Assembly: GCF_030682035.1 (NCBI RefSeq)
Contig: NZ_JAUXQZ010000003.1
Location: forward strand, 62,001 to 126,000
Source of the DNA: Brevundimonas sp.
GTDB lineage: Bacteria; Pseudomonadota; Alphaproteobacteria; Caulobacterales; Caulobacteraceae
Direction: 5' to 3'
Length of the DNA: 64,000 nt
A program made the position numbers and the translations under genes. Under the pieces are notes generated by a model, which was not told where the DNA came from, searched no databases, and saw only the letters and a program-made list of their open reading frames with translations. Positions 1 through 12,718 of this stretch are shown one piece after another. Position 1 is the stretch's first letter, and every line of letters starts with the position of its first letter.

Positions 1-1
1 G

Positions 2-850
2 CAGTTGGCCATGGTGCTGATCGTCGGCGCCGTCGTGTTCTTCACCCTGTTCGAGCAGGCCGGCACTTCGCTGAACCTGTTCGCCGACCGCAACGTCGAC
101 CTCAGCCTGACGCCGACGGCCTTCAACCTGCTGGGCGTCACCGTGGGCACGCCGGCGCAGTTGGAGGCCGCAGGGATCGCGACACCCACCGGCTTCTGGA
201 TCGACGCGACCATTACGGCCGCCCAGACCCAGTCGTTCAACGCCGGCTTCATCCTGATCTTCGCGCCGATCCTGGCGGCCCTATGGGCCTTCCTCGCCAG
301 TCGCAAGATGGACCCGAACCCAACCATGAAGTTCGGTCTCGGGATCGTTCAGGTTGGTTTTGGTTTCCTGATCGTGGTTTGGGCAGCAGGAGCGGGTATG
401 GTGGACAGCGCCTTTCGGGTGCCGCTCATCACGTTGGGTCTGCTCTATCTGTTCCATACCACCGGCGAGCTTTTCCTGTCGCCGGTCGGTCTTTCGGAAA
501 TCACGAAGCTGTCTGTCGCCTCGGTGGTCAGCTTCATGATGGCCGTCTGGTTCCTCGCCAGTTCCATCGCCCAGTACGTCGGCGGCGTCATCTCGGGCCT
601 TGCGGGCACCGAGACCGTGGGGGGACAAGTACTGGACCCTGCCGGCGCACTCGAGACATCTCTGGGTGTCTTCAACCAGCTAGGTCTCTGGGGCGTCGGC
701 ATCGGCATCGGCTTCATCCTGATCAGCTTCCTGATCAAGGGTTGGTCGCATGGTGCCAATGACGCGGGCAACCACCCCGGCCCGACCCTGACCGATCGCG
801 GTCAGGAAGACGGCAACGTCGCCAATCCCGGAGCCAGCACCGCGGGCTGA
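2..850 (+). CDS. POT/PTR2 family proton-dependent oligopeptide transporter, C-terminal part
   Basis: The gene enters from outside the window, so only about the last 282 codons are present. The visible part starts in a membrane segment followed by a phenylalanine/glutamine-rich FEQAGTSLNLF stretch. That stretch is characteristic of the middle of POT-family (MFS) di/tripeptide:proton symporters. It continues with at least five hydrophobic helices, including the LYLFHTTGELFLSPVGLSEITKL-type helix 10 signature of the family (read here in part) and a loop before the last helices. The C-terminus is a short hydrophilic tail rich in Gly, Asp and Asn. The protein should sit in the inner membrane and import small peptides. 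A strong terminator follows 25 bases after the stop. The N-terminal proton-coupling ExxER motif cannot be checked because it lies outside the window. Confidence 0.85.
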   Translation, partial: QLAMVLIVGAVVFFTLFEQAGTSLNLFADRNVDLSLTPTAFNLLGVTVGTPAQLEAAGIATPTGFWIDATITAAQTQSFNAGFILIFAPILAALWAFLASRKMDPNPTMKFGLGIVQVGFGFLIVVWAAGAGMVDSAFRVPLITLGLLYLFHTTGELFLSPVGLSEITKLSVASVVSFMMAVWFLASSIAQYVGGVISGLAGTETVGGQVLDPAGALETSLGVFNQLGLWGVGIGIGFILISFLIKGWSHGANDAGNHPGPTLTDRGQEDGNVANPGASTAG

Positions 851-872
851 TCGGGACCACCGCCGAATACAG

Positions 873-904
873 AAAGGGCGGAACCGCGAGGTTCCGCCCT
901 TTTT
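873..904 (+). terminator. Rho-independent terminator after the POT transporter
   Basis: A perfect 11-bp stem (875-885 with 890-900) closes a GCGA tetraloop and is followed by a run of T. It lies directly behind the transporter stop codon. A run of A on the left side also makes it usable in the opposite direction, so it may serve the convergent TonB receptor gene that ends at 958. Confidence 0.9.
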
Positions 905-957
905 GGCGCGTCGAGGGCGGGCGCGCCGTCAGTTTCGGGGACGTGGGGACGCCTTCT

Positions 958-3000
958 TCAGAAGGTCTTTCTTATCTGGACGAACAGCCACGGGCTCATA
1001 TGGGTGCGGCGCACCTCGCGGAAGGCCAGCGGGGCGGTGTCGCGGGGGCCGGTGTAGATGTCGCGGTCGTAACCCCTTGCGCGGTCGGTGGCGTTGCCCA
1101 GATCGAGACGGACGGTCAGGTCGCGTTCTGGCTTCCACTGCACGAAGGCGCTGACGTTCGGCTCCGAATGGAACGTCCGCACCTCGCGCACCCGGAAGGC
1201 GCGGCCCTTATCGACGTTGCAGCCGTGGTCGAAACCGTAGGACCAGCGGCCGCCCGCCAGATCCTGATTGAAGCCGATGCCGCAACCGAAGGCCTGATTA
1301 CCCTGGAAGCGGCGCTCCTCGCCCGTCACCGGATCAAGCACCGAGGTCGAGGACCAGCTGCCGCGCGTCTGCAAGCGGCCGTTGGGAATGCCGAGCCGGT
1401 CGGTCGGCAGCGTCAGGCGCAGCTGAAAGAAGCTGGCGGTTCCGTCTCCGATATTTCCTACGCCGTCGAAGCCGCCGGTCAGGGGGATGACGTCCACCAC
1501 ATCCTCGACCTCGGCGTACTGGTAGGTGGCGTCAAACACGCCCTCGCCCCAGAAGCGGCGCTCGTAGATGGCTTCCAGCACGGTCGATTTCTGCGGCTCC
1601 AGATCGGGGTTGCCGCCCTCGACCTGGCCGATGTCGATGTCGGCCGAGGCGATGAAGTCGCCGAAATCCAGCTGGCCCACCTCGCGCTCGGCGCGGAAGC
1701 GGAACTGGTGGCCGGTCCAGGGCGTCCAGGTCGCCTGGAGGCGGGGCTTAGGATAGACGAAGGACTTGGTCAGGTCGCTGTCGCCGGACTGGCTGATTTC
1801 AGAGACTTCGACGCGAAGTCCGCCTTCTACGGTCAGGGTCGGGCTCGGGCGCCAGGTGACCTGGCCGAAGACCTCGCCCCGCAGTTCCTCGACCTTGACC
1901 GAGGATGACGGCAGAAGAATCGGGACGCCGTTCTCTGAATAGGCGGTGGCGCTGTCCAGGAAGTTGTAGGCCACCTCGCCGCCGGTCTCGAGCGACCAGC
2001 GGTCGTTGGGGCGGAATCGCAGGACGGCGCGACCGATGGACTCGCCCGAGGTTCCGTCGGCGGTGAAGGTCGAACTGTCGCCGCTGCTTTCCGAAACGCC
2101 GGTGTATTCCTCGGTGGAATAGCGTTGCAGACCGGTCAACTCCAGCCCGGTGCGCGGGCTCAGGTCCCAGGTCCAATTGACGCCCAGCTCGCTGTTGACG
2201 TTGCTTGCTTCCTCATCGTTGAAGCTGTCGGCGCCGGGGCCGGAGCGGATCAGCAGGTCCTGCGAGTTCTCCTTGCCGAACCAGCCCAGCAGGCCGTTGA
2301 CACGCAAAAGACCGCCGGCGACGCGGCGCTGAACGGCGCCGGTGGCGCGCACATTGCGGATCCGGTCCCAGAGCACCAGATCGGCGTCCTGGATCAGGGC
2401 GCCGCCTGCGTCATAGCGGCGGCGGAAGCCTTCCCCTGTGCCGTCAGTCCGGTCCGAGAAGCCGCTGATCGAGCCTTCGATCTGCTCATCACCCTCGCGC
2501 CTGGACCAACGCGCCGAGAGCACCGAGCCGAGGTAGCCGTCGGGATAGACATATGTGTTCGCCTCAATCACCCGCTCGGTCGTTACGGTGCGGATCAGGA
2601 CGACGTTGGCCACCACGGATCGGCCTTGCATGTCGATCCCGGGCGCACCGCCGCGGATCAGTTCGACGCGGGCGACGCCGGCCGCCGAGATGCGGCGCAG
2701 GATCTGATCCAGGCTGTCGCTCTTGGTTGAGGGCCGGGCGCCGTCGATCAGGACGTTGCCCGCTGTGCCCGCCAGCCCGCGCGTGCCGCTGTCGCCCGAC
2801 TCGAAGGCGAAGCCGGGCAGGCGGGAGATCATGTCCAGGGCCGTGTCGGGCCGGGCGTCGGCGAAGAAGGCCGGTTCGAAAACCAGCACGCCCTGCTGGG
2901 CGGCGGCGACCGGCCCATTCTGGACGGGCGCGGTCTGGGCCATCGCTGGCCCGCCCAACCCGCATACGGCCACCCCGGCCAGCCAGATCGCTTTGTTCAT
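958..3000 (-). CDS. TonB-dependent outer membrane receptor (paralogue 1)
   Basis: This 680-residue protein has a signal peptide ending near AMAQ, a plug domain (roughly residues 40-150, with the RVELIRGGAPGIDMQG element) and a long beta-barrel. It ends in phenylalanine (QIRKTF), the usual signature for insertion by the BAM complex. It is probably a high-affinity importer for a ligand that cannot be predicted. The next gene upstream on the same strand is a paralogue of nearly the same length (679 residues), with matching plug wording, matching barrel strands (for example QLDFGDF) and the same C-terminus. Both genes carry a near-identical sequence about 50 bp before their starts. No recognisable TonB box was identified between the signal peptide and the plug. 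The ATG lies just after a GGAGAGGGA-type ribosome binding site. Confidence 0.88.
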   Translation of the reverse strand: MNKAIWLAGVAVCGLGGPAMAQTAPVQNGPVAAAQQGVLVFEPAFFADARPDTALDMISRLPGFAFESGDSGTRGLAGTAGNVLIDGARPSTKSDSLDQILRRISAAGVARVELIRGGAPGIDMQGRSVVANVVLIRTVTTERVIEANTYVYPDGYLGSVLSARWSRREGDEQIEGSISGFSDRTDGTGEGFRRRYDAGGALIQDADLVLWDRIRNVRATGAVQRRVAGGLLRVNGLLGWFGKENSQDLLIRSGPGADSFNDEEASNVNSELGVNWTWDLSPRTGLELTGLQRYSTEEYTGVSESSGDSSTFTADGTSGESIGRAVLRFRPNDRWSLETGGEVAYNFLDSATAYSENGVPILLPSSSVKVEELRGEVFGQVTWRPSPTLTVEGGLRVEVSEISQSGDSDLTKSFVYPKPRLQATWTPWTGHQFRFRAEREVGQLDFGDFIASADIDIGQVEGGNPDLEPQKSTVLEAIYERRFWGEGVFDATYQYAEVEDVVDVIPLTGGFDGVGNIGDGTASFFQLRLTLPTDRLGIPNGRLQTRGSWSSTSVLDPVTGEERRFQGNQAFGCGIGFNQDLAGGRWSYGFDHGCNVDKGRAFRVREVRTFHSEPNVSAFVQWKPERDLTVRLDLGNATDRARGYDRDIYTGPRDTAPLAFREVRRTHMSPWLFVQIRKTF

Positions 3001-3047
3001 CCGTCCCTCTCCCTGTTGGAGGAAACGGTGCCCGGCGGCCGGCGGCG

Positions 3048-3082
3048 TCTCCAGTTACAAGCTGGACAGGTGGATTAAATCG
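3048..3082 (-). promoter_or_regulatory. Shared upstream element, copy 1
   Basis: This 34-base stretch matches 30 of 34 positions with 5208-5241, which lies upstream of the paralogous receptor. Each copy begins about 48-52 bases before its start codon. The conserved parts, read in gene direction, are a TTAATCCACCTGTC block and a CTTGTAACTGGAG block separated by three variable bases. Such spacing fits a promoter or operator shared by the two genes, or a conserved leader left by duplication. Confidence 0.5.
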
Positions 3083-3115
3083 CCGACAGGCTTGGGGCGG
3101 CGGGGTGGCCCATCG

Positions 3116-5155
3116 TCAGAACGTCTTCCTGATCCGGATCTGCCAGAAGGTGCGTGGATCCGTGGAGCGCAGTTCGGTGAAGGCGACGGGGCGGGCGGCC
3201 GACCGGTCGGCGAAGACGGTGCGCTCGGCCTGGAAGTCGTTCCAGACGTTGACCTGAGCACGGATGGCCAAGGTCGGCGTCGGCTTGTACTCGATGTTGG
3301 CCTCGAAATAGTCGCTGCCGGTGAAGCCCGAGACCTGGTCCGGGTCGAAGCGGAATTGGCGCAGGCTCTCGAGGTATGTCACCGCCCAGTTGATCTTCCA
3401 GGTGGTGATGTCCTGGGAGATGGTGAAGGCGGGTTGTGAAGGCCGGATGCCGGAGATGGGCCGTTCCTCGCCCGAGGTCGGATCGGTCACGGTCGTGTCG
3501 TTCCAGGTGTTCCTGAACTGGAACTGGCCCCCCGAGAAGCCGGTCCAATCGAGCGGAACAAGCACATTGACGGCCAGCTGGTCCAGCGTCCCGTCGCCGA
3601 TGTTGCCCACCGCCGACAGACCTTGCGGCAAGGGCAGGCGGTCGATGACGCCAATGATCTCGTCATGGCGGTAGCCGATGGAGACGATGCCGTCGCCGAG
3701 GAACCGCCGCTCATAAGTGAGTTCCGAAATCCAGCGCTCCTCGGGCTCGAGGTCAACATTGCCGCCGAACAGCTGTTCGTCTTCCAGATCCGCGCCCGCC
3801 GCGAAGTCGCCGAAGTCCAGCTGGCCCACGTCGCGTTCAAAGCGAAAACGGACCTGATTTTGGGGACGGGGCGTCCAGGTCAGCTGCAGCCGCGGCTTGG
3901 CGTAGTAAAAGCTCTTCTCCTGATCGGCATCGCCGGACTGGGTGATGGTCGAGGCCTCGAGCCGCAGCCCGCCCTCGACGCTCAGGTTGGGACGCATGCG
4001 CCATGTCGCCTTGCTGAACAGCTCCCCCCGCGTCTCCTCGACCATAATCTGATCGGACGGCAGGGGAATGCCGACGCCGCCGACCGTGAGCGCCTGGTCG
4101 ATTTCGAGCATATTGTAGGCGAGCTCGCCGCCGGCCTCCAGCGTAAGGGACGGTGATCGTTCCCAGCGAATCAACGAACGCAGGATCGTCTCGGACGCAT
4201 TGCCCTCCGAGGCGAAGCGCTGCTCGGGGCTTGCGACGCCATTTGCCGTTGTCCGGGAGGTCGAGGCGTTCTCGAAATCGTTCCATTCGCGGATGAAGCG
4301 GGTCTCGGACGTCAGGCCTTCGCTAATCGACCGGGTGAAGACGGCGCCGACTTCGCCGCTCGTGCCTTCTTCGGCGAAACGGTTGTCGCGCAGGATGCCC
4401 GGTCCGTCCTGGAGGCTGTACTGGCTGTAGTCGTTGACACCCAGGCGGGCCGTGAGGTCGATCTTGCCGCCCATGAAGGCGTTGGCGAAATTGACCCGCA
4501 CGCCCTGGCCTCCGCCGGTCTGGTCGCTGTAGTAGCCCTCGTCGCGCAGGATGGCGCCGTTGGCGTCGCGGCGGATGACCCTGCCGACGCCGTTGGAATC
4601 GTCGATGGCCACGCCGTCTGCCAGGGTGAAGCCCCAGACCCGGTCGCCGTTGCGGCGGGTGAACTGGTACTGGCCGAAGCCGCGATCGGCGCCGCCTTCG
4701 AAGAAGGCCATATTAGCCGTCAGGATCTGTTCCGTGCTGGCCTGGCTGCGGGTGATGACGTTCACGACTACTGCATAGCCCTGCATGTCGATGCCCGGGG
4801 CTCCGCCACGGATGAGTTCGATGCGCTCGACCTGGGGCGCCAAGGTCCGCGAAAGGACCGAGGAGCCGGTGTCGTTCTTGGAGGCCGGTCGCGACCCATT
4901 GATCAGGATGTTGCCGACTGCACCCTCGAAGCCGCGCGAGCCGTCGCCGTCCTGAACCGAGAAACCGGGCACCCGGCTGACCATGTCCAGGGCGGTATTC
5001 GGGCGCTGGTCGGCGAAGAAGTCGGGGGTGAAGACCAGCACGCCCTGCTGTGAGGTTTCCGCCTGGGGCGCCGGGGCGCGCGCGGGAGTCTGGGCGGCGG
5101 CCGTGCCCGCAGTCAGCAGAAAGGCCGTCGTCGCCAGCAGGATGGTCTTGGTCAT
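3116..5155 (-). CDS. TonB-dependent outer membrane receptor (paralogue 2)
   Basis: This 679-residue protein has a signal peptide (cleavage near GTAAAQ), a plug domain with the IERIELIRGGAPGIDMQG-like element shared with the neighbour, a beta-barrel and the same terminal IRKTF. It is the product of a tandem duplication with the gene at 958-3000. The two plug domains and many barrel strands align without large gaps, while the extracellular-loop regions differ, so they may bind related but different ligands. The start is the ATG after an AGGGGAATCC-type leader. The gap between the two genes (115 bp) holds its own promoter-like element for the downstream copy, so the pair need not be one transcript. 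Confidence 0.88.
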   Translation of the reverse strand: MTKTILLATTAFLLTAGTAAAQTPARAPAPQAETSQQGVLVFTPDFFADQRPNTALDMVSRVPGFSVQDGDGSRGFEGAVGNILINGSRPASKNDTGSSVLSRTLAPQVERIELIRGGAPGIDMQGYAVVVNVITRSQASTEQILTANMAFFEGGADRGFGQYQFTRRNGDRVWGFTLADGVAIDDSNGVGRVIRRDANGAILRDEGYYSDQTGGGQGVRVNFANAFMGGKIDLTARLGVNDYSQYSLQDGPGILRDNRFAEEGTSGEVGAVFTRSISEGLTSETRFIREWNDFENASTSRTTANGVASPEQRFASEGNASETILRSLIRWERSPSLTLEAGGELAYNMLEIDQALTVGGVGIPLPSDQIMVEETRGELFSKATWRMRPNLSVEGGLRLEASTITQSGDADQEKSFYYAKPRLQLTWTPRPQNQVRFRFERDVGQLDFGDFAAGADLEDEQLFGGNVDLEPEERWISELTYERRFLGDGIVSIGYRHDEIIGVIDRLPLPQGLSAVGNIGDGTLDQLAVNVLVPLDWTGFSGGQFQFRNTWNDTTVTDPTSGEERPISGIRPSQPAFTISQDITTWKINWAVTYLESLRQFRFDPDQVSGFTGSDYFEANIEYKPTPTLAIRAQVNVWNDFQAERTVFADRSAARPVAFTELRSTDPRTFWQIRIRKTF

Positions 5156-5207
5156 TGCAGGATTCCCCTCGTCGTGTGACGAAGGTGTGGCGTCCTGTCG
5201 TTCCGCT

Positions 5208-5241
5208 CTCCAGTTACAAGACAGACAGGTGGATTAATTCG
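5208..5241 (-). promoter_or_regulatory. Shared upstream element, copy 2
   Basis: This is the second copy of the 34-base sequence described at 3048-3082. It sits about 52 bases before the start of paralogue 2, within the 171-bp divergent region shared with the TraB/GumN-like gene on the other strand. Confidence 0.5.
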
Positions 5242-5326
5242 AAGTTATCATTACGGCGCTGTCACGTTTGTGTTCTGAAATGGGCGTGGCGTTACTCGGT
5301 CTTGTTCAATCGAAGCAGGTATAGTT

Positions 5327-6283
5327 GTGAGAATATTCGCAGTCGTCGCTGCAGCACTGGTTCTGATGGCCGGAGCCGGGTTCCCGGGCATGACCTATGG
5401 CCAGACTCCCGGGTCCCAGGTGTCGCAACTGGACGATGTCGTGGTGCTGGCCCGTCGCTCCGGCGCCCCGATGTGGACCGTGACCCGGGGCGACAGCACG
5501 CTGATCCTGGTCGGGGCCATCACCCGTATTCCACGCGACCTGTCGTGGCGGCCCGACGACCTCGAGGCGGCGGCGGCCCGCTCGAACCAGATCCTGTTCC
5601 CGCAGGAGGGCCGGCTCTCGGGCGCCGATCTGTTCCGCGCCATCTGGCGTGCCCGGACCATCGGTCTGCTGCCCGAGGGCCGGACGTCCGCCGACTATCT
5701 GACGCCGGAATACCAAGCGCGGCTGGAGGCCGTGATGGCGGACGAGCGTAGTCAGAACTGGCGGCGCACCAGCCTGCTGTTTGTCGGGATCGACCTGATG
5801 CAGGACAAGGCCGGTTATACGCGGGGCCGAAGTGGGGATGACGCGACGGATGTGATCCGGCGCGCAGCCCGCCGGGCCCGGGTGGAGATGCGGCCGGTCG
5901 GCACGGTCCGCGGCGACGAGCTGATCGACAGCCTGATCACCGCCCCCCAAACGGCCCACGTTCCCTGTGTCGAGGCCGCCATCGCTGCGGCCGAACAAGG
6001 CCCTGACGCCGCCCGCGAGCGGGCCGAGGACTGGCGCGCCCTGCGGGTCGCAGACGTCGTCGCCTCGCCCATCGATCGGGCGCTGAACCAGTGCTGGCCT
6101 TGGGGCGACCCTGAGATTGCACCGCAGCTGCGGCAACAATGGGCGGCGGCGATCGAAACGGCGATGATTTCCCCGGGTGTGACCATGGGCGTCGCCCCGA
6201 TCCGCCTGCTGGCGGACGAAGGCGGGGTGCTGGACGGGCTCGAGGCGCGTGGCTTCGACGTCGTCGGGCCGGAGTGGAAATAG
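5327..6283 (+). CDS. TraB/GumN family exported protein
   Basis: This 318-residue protein begins at a GTG and has a signal peptide ending near TYGQ. It continues with a MWTVTRGDSTLILVGAI segment followed by RIPRDLSWRPDDLEAAAARS. This is the pattern of the TraB/GumN family, in which a short beta hairpin precedes a predicted metalloprotease-like (Tiki-related) fold. The usual GxxH of active members appears here as VGAITRIP, so the histidine of the first motif seems to be missing and catalytic activity is doubtful. It is divergent from the tandem TonB receptors. The C-terminus keeps the GVLDGLEARGFDV ending typical of the family. Biological role unknown. Confidence 0.75.
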   Translation: MRIFAVVAAALVLMAGAGFPGMTYGQTPGSQVSQLDDVVVLARRSGAPMWTVTRGDSTLILVGAITRIPRDLSWRPDDLEAAAARSNQILFPQEGRLSGADLFRAIWRARTIGLLPEGRTSADYLTPEYQARLEAVMADERSQNWRRTSLLFVGIDLMQDKAGYTRGRSGDDATDVIRRAARRARVEMRPVGTVRGDELIDSLITAPQTAHVPCVEAAIAAAEQGPDAARERAEDWRALRVADVVASPIDRALNQCWPWGDPEIAPQLRQQWAAAIETAMISPGVTMGVAPIRLLADEGGVLDGLEARGFDVVGPEWK

Positions 6284-6290
6284 GGGTTAA

Positions 6291-6391
6291 GCAGTAGGCG
6301 ACGGGCAGCAGGGGACGGGCAGCAGGGGACGGGGGTCTCGAGTCTGAGCCCGCGACGGGCGCGGCCTTCGCCCTACTGCCTGTTGCCTACT
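6291..6391. repeat. Imperfect inverted repeat with internal tandem GC-rich units
   Basis: The 21-base arms 6292-6312 and 6371-6391 are inverted copies with about 18 of 21 matches. Inside the left side a 14-base unit (GGGCAGCAGGGGAC) occurs twice in tandem. The element fills the gap between two convergent genes and could also act as a bidirectional terminator. Confidence 0.65.
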
Positions 6392-6394
6392 CCC

Positions 6395-7825
<1,431 letters not shown>

Positions 7826-7915
7826 GGAGCCTAAGTAGGGGCTGACCGTCCCCGCGTCACCTGCGGCCTGCCTTCCGTTCGCAGGACGGCAAGCCTGGAT
7901 ACGACGCCAGCAGAA

Positions 7916-8797
7916 CTAGGGCGTGGGGACCGTCCGGGTTGTCTTTACGGACACGCCGGGCAGTTCAGCGATCTCTCGGGTCGTGGTGGTGGTGGTCTGC
8001 ACCGTTACCCGCGGCTCATCGCTGCTCACACCGTCACTCCGGACGCTTTCGATACTGACATCGCCCGAACCCGAAATGTTCTGGGTCACCGTCGCGGGCC
8101 GTGTCGTTACGTCCACGTCACCGGAGCCCGAGATGGAGATGTCCGCCTTTCCCGTCGGCCCCACGCTGAGGTCGCCTGACCCGGATGTATCGACGCTGGC
8201 GTCGACCATCCGAAGCCCCGACAGGTCAGAATCGCCTGACCCCGTCGTGTTGATCGCCGCCGTCTGCGTCGTACCGGTGGCGGTAACATCGCCCGATCCC
8301 GAAACGGTCAGATCGAACGTCGGCTGGTTGTAATTCCGGATCGTCAGGTCGGCCGAGCTTTCGAGGTCGAATGCCTTTACCGCCGGGGCGGTGATCACCA
8401 CGCTTAGTCTGTCATGATGGCCCCAGCCGAAGACGACATGGTTGGCGGGGTCGTCGTCCCGGTTCCAGGTGAGACGACCCTCGAGCAGGTTGACCTGATC
8501 GACCATCGACTTCTTGCCCGTGACCACGACCGAGGGCGTGTCGCCCTGGATATAGGTCACGTCGCCCGGGATCTCGATCTGCAGACGATCACCGCCGGTC
8601 CAGGTCAGGTTGCGGGTAACCGACGGACCGTCGTCGCCGCGCCGGAAGCGGACGGTGCGATCCTTGCCATCCTCGCGGAAGGTCCAGGTCCAGCCGTGGC
8701 GGTTCAGTTCATGGCCTCCGATGGCGGCGGCGCCGGACAGGGTAGCGACGCAGAGCACGAGGCTGGCGCCGGTGATGATGAGAAGCGTGCGGATCAT
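7916..8797 (-). CDS. Exported GIN-domain (DUF2807-like) protein
   Basis: This 293-residue protein has an N-terminal hydrophobic segment (signal peptide or anchor). The second half is built from repeated SGSGDV / TSGSGDL turns at roughly residues 140-250. Repeated SGSGD turns are the mark of the GIN-type right-handed beta-helix (DUF2807/DUF4097 group), thought to be surface or adhesin-head-like. It is the third gene of a PadR / DUF1700 / GIN operon, 13 bp after the DUF1700 gene, with a good GGAGG ribosome binding site before its ATG. PadR-DUF1700-DUF4097 modules are widespread and often linked with envelope stress in Firmicutes, but no function is established for this arrangement here. Confidence 0.75.
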   Translation of the reverse strand: MIRTLLIITGASLVLCVATLSGAAAIGGHELNRHGWTWTFREDGKDRTVRFRRGDDGPSVTRNLTWTGGDRLQIEIPGDVTYIQGDTPSVVVTGKKSMVDQVNLLEGRLTWNRDDDPANHVVFGWGHHDRLSVVITAPAVKAFDLESSADLTIRNYNQPTFDLTVSGSGDVTATGTTQTAAINTTGSGDSDLSGLRMVDASVDTSGSGDLSVGPTGKADISISGSGDVDVTTRPATVTQNISGSGDVSIESVRSDGVSSDEPRVTVQTTTTTTREIAELPGVSVKTTRTVPTP

Positions 8798-8810
8798 GTC
8801 GGTTCCTCCC

Positions 8811-9395
8811 TCAGAACTTGGCGTCGGCCGGGGTCTGATCCCCCAGCGCCGGCTTCAGCAGGCGGTAATGCAGGCGCGCGTACCAGACGGTGGCGTTGAC
8901 CAGCAGGATGGTGACGATGGCGGTCAGGGCGCCCAGAGCAGTCGCCCCGGCCATCAGGCCGATGCCCGCTAGAATCGCCGTTGCGACGCCGCCGGGAAAG
9001 CCCGCGAACGGACCGGCGATCATCGTCGCCCCTCCGCCGATGAACAGGCCAATGGCGGCCATGAAGAAGCCGAACAGGACGCCGACGACGCTCATGAAGA
9101 TGGGCAGCAGGATCAGCAGGTCGATCGCGCCCAGGCCGAGGACTGCGAACACCGCCCCGGCGGCGGCCGACGGGTTCTTCTCCTGATGCCAGCGCTGGGC
9201 GCCGGCTTCGGCCCTCAGTTCGCGGGCCAGGCGGTCGGGGTCGCCCAGGGCGGTCGCGACCTCGGCTTCCGAGCGGCCGGCGGCGGCGCCGTCCTCGAAA
9301 TGGGTCTCATAGTCCGAGGCGATGTCGGCAGCGGCGGATGTCGGCATGCCGACCAGTCCGCGGCGCAACCGGCCCATGAATTCGGCGCGGGTCAT
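8811..9395 (-). CDS. DUF1700 (HAAS) domain membrane protein
   Basis: This 194-residue protein starts with MTRAEFMGRLRRGL and an acidic DYETHFEDG helix, the HAAS/DUF1700 signature. A second helical segment (VATALGDPDRLARELRAE) and four or so hydrophobic helices follow. HAAS domains are recalled as partners in PadR-controlled modules, where they may act as membrane sensors. The start codon overlaps the stop of the PadR gene (ATGA), so the two are translationally coupled. The C-terminal membrane part is rich in Gly and Ala. Confidence 0.8.
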   Translation of the reverse strand: MTRAEFMGRLRRGLVGMPTSAAADIASDYETHFEDGAAAGRSEAEVATALGDPDRLARELRAEAGAQRWHQEKNPSAAAGAVFAVLGLGAIDLLILLPIFMSVVGVLFGFFMAAIGLFIGGGATMIAGPFAGFPGGVATAILAGIGLMAGATALGALTAIVTILLVNATVWYARLHYRLLKPALGDQTPADAKF

Positions 9396-9775
9396 TGTTC
9401 AGCTCCCCTTTCGGCAGTGACATCTGTGGTCCGGGCGGGCGTCGCGGATTGCGCCGGCTCCTCCAGAACCGATTCGACCGCGCGGGCGAAGGCGCGCCAC
9501 TCGGTCGTCTGGGCGTCAAGCGCCCGTCGGCCGGCGTCGGTCAGGCGATAGTATTTGCGCGACGGCCCGGAAGGCGATTCGACCAAATAGGTCTCTACCT
9601 GTCCGTCGGACTGCATCCGCCGCATCAGCGGGTAGATGGTGCCCTCGCCCATGTCGATCGCGTCCGACAAGGTCGAGGCGATTTCATACGCATAGTTGTC
9701 GTGCCGGTTCAGCAGGGCCAGGACGCAAAGCGTCAACACCCCCTTCTTCAGCTGTATCTCGATTGTTTCAGGCAC
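9392..9775 (-). CDS. PadR family transcriptional regulator
   Basis: This 127-residue protein has the PadR winged-helix fold: IQLKKGVLTLCVLALL, YAYEIASTL, EGTIYPLMRRM and the beta wing with PSGPSRKYYRLTDAGR, then a short C-terminal dimerisation helix. The GTG at 9775 was chosen because it follows a GGAGGG ribosome binding site and because the longer reading frame would run through the direct repeats upstream. It is the first gene of the operon with the DUF1700 and GIN-domain genes. Most PadR proteins repress their own operon, and the 13-bp repeats just upstream are the likely operator. Confidence 0.9.
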   Translation of the reverse strand: MPETIEIQLKKGVLTLCVLALLNRHDNYAYEIASTLSDAIDMGEGTIYPLMRRMQSDGQVETYLVESPSGPSRKYYRLTDAGRRALDAQTTEWRAFARAVESVLEEPAQSATPARTTDVTAERGAEQ

Positions 9776-9807
9776 CGTAGGCCCTCCTTGTGATGACCAA
9801 GACGTAT

Positions 9808-9837
9808 CGCAAGGTAGCTGGTTACGCAAGGTAGCTG
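9808..9837 (-). promoter_or_regulatory. Direct repeat operator upstream of padR
   Basis: The 13-base sequence CGCAAGGTAGCTG occurs at 9808-9820 and again at 9825-9837, a perfect direct repeat with a 17-base period. It lies 33-62 bases upstream of the padR start codon, where a promoter is expected. Autoregulation by the PadR protein is inferred from this position. Confidence 0.6.
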
Positions 9838-9976
9838 TCATAACATGACGGAGAATTAATCCGGGGACGCGACGCCCTGCGTCGTTCAATCCACCGGCAA
9901 TCGCTTGGCAAGCGCAGGAGGGGGCGATATGGACCGCGCGAAGTACCGCTGCGGACCGCCGAGTCCCGGCGATTGT

Positions 9977-9993
9977 TTGCGATTCACTCGCAA
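9977..9993 (+). promoter_or_regulatory. Dyad upstream of coxB
   Basis: TTGCGA and TCGCAA form a perfect 6-bp inverted repeat with a 5-base spacer, about 38 bases before the coxB start. It could bind a regulator of the oxidase operon. It does not match the FNR/FixK box (TTGAT-N4-ATCAA). Confidence 0.3.
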
Positions 9994-10030
9994 GCGTTTG
10001 CGGCGAAACGGTTTAATGAGGATATCTCGC

Positions 10031-12705
<2,675 letters not shown>

Positions 12706-12718
12706 GCCTACCCGGTTC

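Noticed and set aside
9845..9862. GAATTAATCC sequence near padR as another copy of the TonB receptor upstream element
   Set aside because: Only about ten bases match and the orientation relative to the gene is opposite, so it is likely chance.
9905..10030. Longer N-terminus for CoxB
   Set aside because: The extra 42 residues precede the signal peptide and contain the upstream dyad; an ATG with GAGG at 10031 is a better start.
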